Assembly (NCBI GenBank): GCA_946410505.1
Contig: CAMKAP010000111.1
Location: forward strand, 1-6,781
Origin: an uncultured Clostridia bacterium
Lineage (GTDB): Bacteria > Bacillota_A > Clostridia > Oscillospirales > Oscillospiraceae
DNA: 6,781 nt
Direction: 5' to 3'
The notes beneath the pieces were generated by a model. That model did no database searches and was not told where the DNA came from. It worked only from the letters and a program-made list of their open reading frames with translations. Each line of letters starts with the position of its first letter. Within the stretch, counting starts at the first letter, position 1. Below, in pieces: positions 5,321 to 6,781 of this stretch. The position numbers and the translations under genes were made by a program.

Positions 5321-6781
5321 TTACTTGCCCTCCTTCTTCATGTCCAGCAGCATGTATCTGGCCTGCTCCGCGCCGGACAGGTAGGCCTGGGAGTAGCCGT
5401 CCATCTGGGTCCCGTGGCCGCCGGCAAAGCGCAGACCGTGGATCGTATAATCTTCATGGTGGCCGCTCTGGACGCGGGGGAACATGCCATCCCAGCCTGC
5501 CGGCTCGTAGCCGTAGACGTCGCCCTTCGGAGTGCCCAGATAACGCGCCCAGGTCATGGGAGAGGCGACCACGATCTCCTCAATATGGCCCTGCAGACGG
5601 CAGCCTGTGACCTCCTCGTAACGCTCCACACAATCCCGTGCGATCCGGTCCTTGACCTTGAAGTATTCCTCCTCGGTGATCTTTTCAAAGGCGTCGCCGG
5701 TGTAGAACTTGGAAAACTGGATAAAGGCCCTGTTCTTTCCCGCCGCGTCCGGCAGCGCATTGGTCAGCACGGTGCAGGTAATATCCCGGTGAGTCTCGAT
5801 GCTGTCGGAGGAGAGGTACTGCTTGCGGTTGTCGGGCGTATAGCGCATGAAGGTGTCGTAGTTCTTCAGGCCCAGCTCTTCCGCGGAGGCGTCCAGGCCG
5901 AGATAGACCGTGAAGGCGGCCTGGGCCAGCTTCTGCGCGTTCATCATTTTGAGGTTGCGCTCCGGGATCTCCTTCGGATCGACCATGCGGTCAAAGACCA
6001 CATGGGGCATGAGGTTGGAGATGACCCACTCGCAGGGGATATAGCTGCCGTCGTCCAGCTCCACGCCGCGGACCTTGTTGTCCCGGATGTCGATCTTTTT
6101 GACCTCGGTGTTGTACCAGACATCGCCGCCCAGCTCTCGGATCCGCGCGTCGAAGGCCATGGAGATCTCATGGCTGCGGTTTTTGGCAAACCAGGGCAGG
6201 TGCGTCAGATACACATAGGTCATATAGGTGTAGACGGCAAAGCTCATGTTGGTGGAATCGGCTGATACATAGGTCCAGTAGGATTCAAAGATTCTCTTGG
6301 CCTTTTCCGGTACGCCGATCCGGTCGAGCATTTCCTCCGTGGACACAGGTACCACGCGCATCAGATCGTAGTATTTGAGCAGCATCTCCACCTTGGCGGG
6401 CGGGGAGGGCTCGTTGTCATGGGCGGCCAGCCAGTCCACACCGTCATGCAGCATCCGGCCCAGCTCCAGCACCGTGGTCATGGATTCCCGGCTGCCGGGG
6501 ACCTGGCGCTCCATCTCGTCGATAAACGCCTGCACACCGGCGGGCATGGAGACGTTGAAGCCGTCCGGGTCGGTGGCCACCGAGGCAAAGGATTCATGGG
6601 CAGCGCACCATTCCACGTCCAGCTTGTATTGATCCTCCAGCAGCTTGCGCACCGCGCCGCGGGGACGGCCCTCCTTGCCGTCGCCCATCTGGCAGAGTTC
6701 GTGCAAGGTAGCCTCGAATTCATAGGCGCCGCGCCGGAAGCTGGTGGCGCAGCCGCCGGGCAGGTTGTGCTTCTCCAGCAC
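5321..6781 (-). CDS. Phytoene desaturase/retinol saturase-like FAD-dependent oxidoreductase, N-terminus outside the window (cassette B)
   Basis: The 486 residues visible here run from the window edge to a TAA at 5323-5321. The first codon, GTG, is not a start. By alignment with the cassette A protein it corresponds to Val32 of LVERHNLPGG, so about 31 residues including the GxGxxG nucleotide-binding motif lie beyond the right edge. Conserved family segments are present: LPGGCATSFRRG just inside the edge, VYLGLDASAEELGL in the middle, VASPMTWARYLGTPKG, and the C-terminal GLRFAGGHGTQMDGYSQA. In a segment starting PER (the middle of both proteins) I count 25 of 45 residues identical to the cassette A enzyme. 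The C-terminal codons for KKEGK provide the ribosome binding site of the reductase gene downstream. The enzyme probably catalyses hydrogen transfer across C=C bonds of a hydrophobic substrate related to, but probably distinct from, that of cassette A (inference). The operon may continue upstream, outside the window. Confidence 0.9.
   Translation of the reverse strand: MLEKHNLPGGCATSFRRGAYEFEATLHELCQMGDGKEGRPRGAVRKLLEDQYKLDVEWCAAHESFASVATDPDGFNVSMPAGVQAFIDEMERQVPGSRESMTTVLELGRMLHDGVDWLAAHDNEPSPPAKVEMLLKYYDLMRVVPVSTEEMLDRIGVPEKAKRIFESYWTYVSADSTNMSFAVYTYMTYVYLTHLPWFAKNRSHEISMAFDARIRELGGDVWYNTEVKKIDIRDNKVRGVELDDGSYIPCEWVISNLMPHVVFDRMVDPKEIPERNLKMMNAQKLAQAAFTVYLGLDASAEELGLKNYDTFMRYTPDNRKQYLSSDSIETHRDITCTVLTNALPDAAGKNRAFIQFSKFYTGDAFEKITEEEYFKVKDRIARDCVERYEEVTGCRLQGHIEEIVVASPMTWARYLGTPKGDVYGYEPAGWDGMFPRVQSGHHEDYTIHGLRFAGGHGTQMDGYSQAYLSGAEQARYMLLDMKKEGK

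Noticed and set aside
4153..5610. Plus-strand open frame of 485 codons opposite cassette B
   Set aside because: It is antisense to two conserved genes, spans their junction and the terminal part is low-complexity basic sequence without motifs.
5306..6265. Plus-strand open frame of 319 codons opposite the cassette B FAD enzyme
   Set aside because: It is a mirror of conserved coding sequence on the other strand, with no start signal or recognisable domain.
1439..6781. Carotenoid biosynthesis cluster
   Set aside because: Although the FAD enzymes are phytoene-desaturase-like, no phytoene or squalene synthase, prenyltransferase or cyclase is present, and the reductase partner is not typical of carotenoid pathways.

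Overview
The window looks like a piece of a GC-rich gut-type Firmicute (Clostridia, possibly Oscillospiraceae or a relative). This is inferred from strong AGGAGG ribosome binding sites, tight operon packing, and a fragment resembling TnpV, a protein carried by clostridial mobile elements. No rRNA, tRNA, CRISPR array or complete insertion sequence is visible.

Layout, left to right. (1) 1-230: the downstream flank of an operon. It holds a 5'-truncated TnpV-like coding remnant reading leftward off the window edge. (2) 231-2980, minus strand: cassette A, a two-gene translationally coupled operon. The first gene is a phytoene-desaturase/retinol-saturase-like FAD enzyme (COG1233 type). The second is a ferredoxin-NAD(P)+ reductase-like protein with a C-terminal plant-type [2Fe-2S] domain. 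(3) 2981-3186: a compact divergent control region with a good promoter for cassette A, a weaker promoter for the regulator, and two copies of the 13-mer TGGTAATACCAGA, which fits the FadR-type GntR operator pattern. It also contains a separate nested inverted repeat over the cassette A promoter. (4) 3187-3891, plus strand: a FadR-subfamily GntR regulator. (5) 3892-4092: a convergent gap with a strong bidirectional terminator. (6) 4093-6781, minus strand: cassette B, a paralogous copy of the same gene pair in the same order. Its FAD enzyme gene is cut at the right edge.

How the genes may work together (inference). Each cassette pairs a flavoenzyme of a family that adds or removes hydrogens across C=C bonds of hydrophobic substrates such as polyenes and retinoids with an NAD(P)H-FAD-[2Fe-2S] electron-transfer protein. 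The reductase could feed electrons one at a time to its FAD partner, or take them away. Two diverged copies beside one regulator suggest a small redox system with two related substrates or two successive steps. No carotenoid-synthesis genes are visible, so biosynthesis of carotenoids is not supported. The substrate cannot be read from this sequence.
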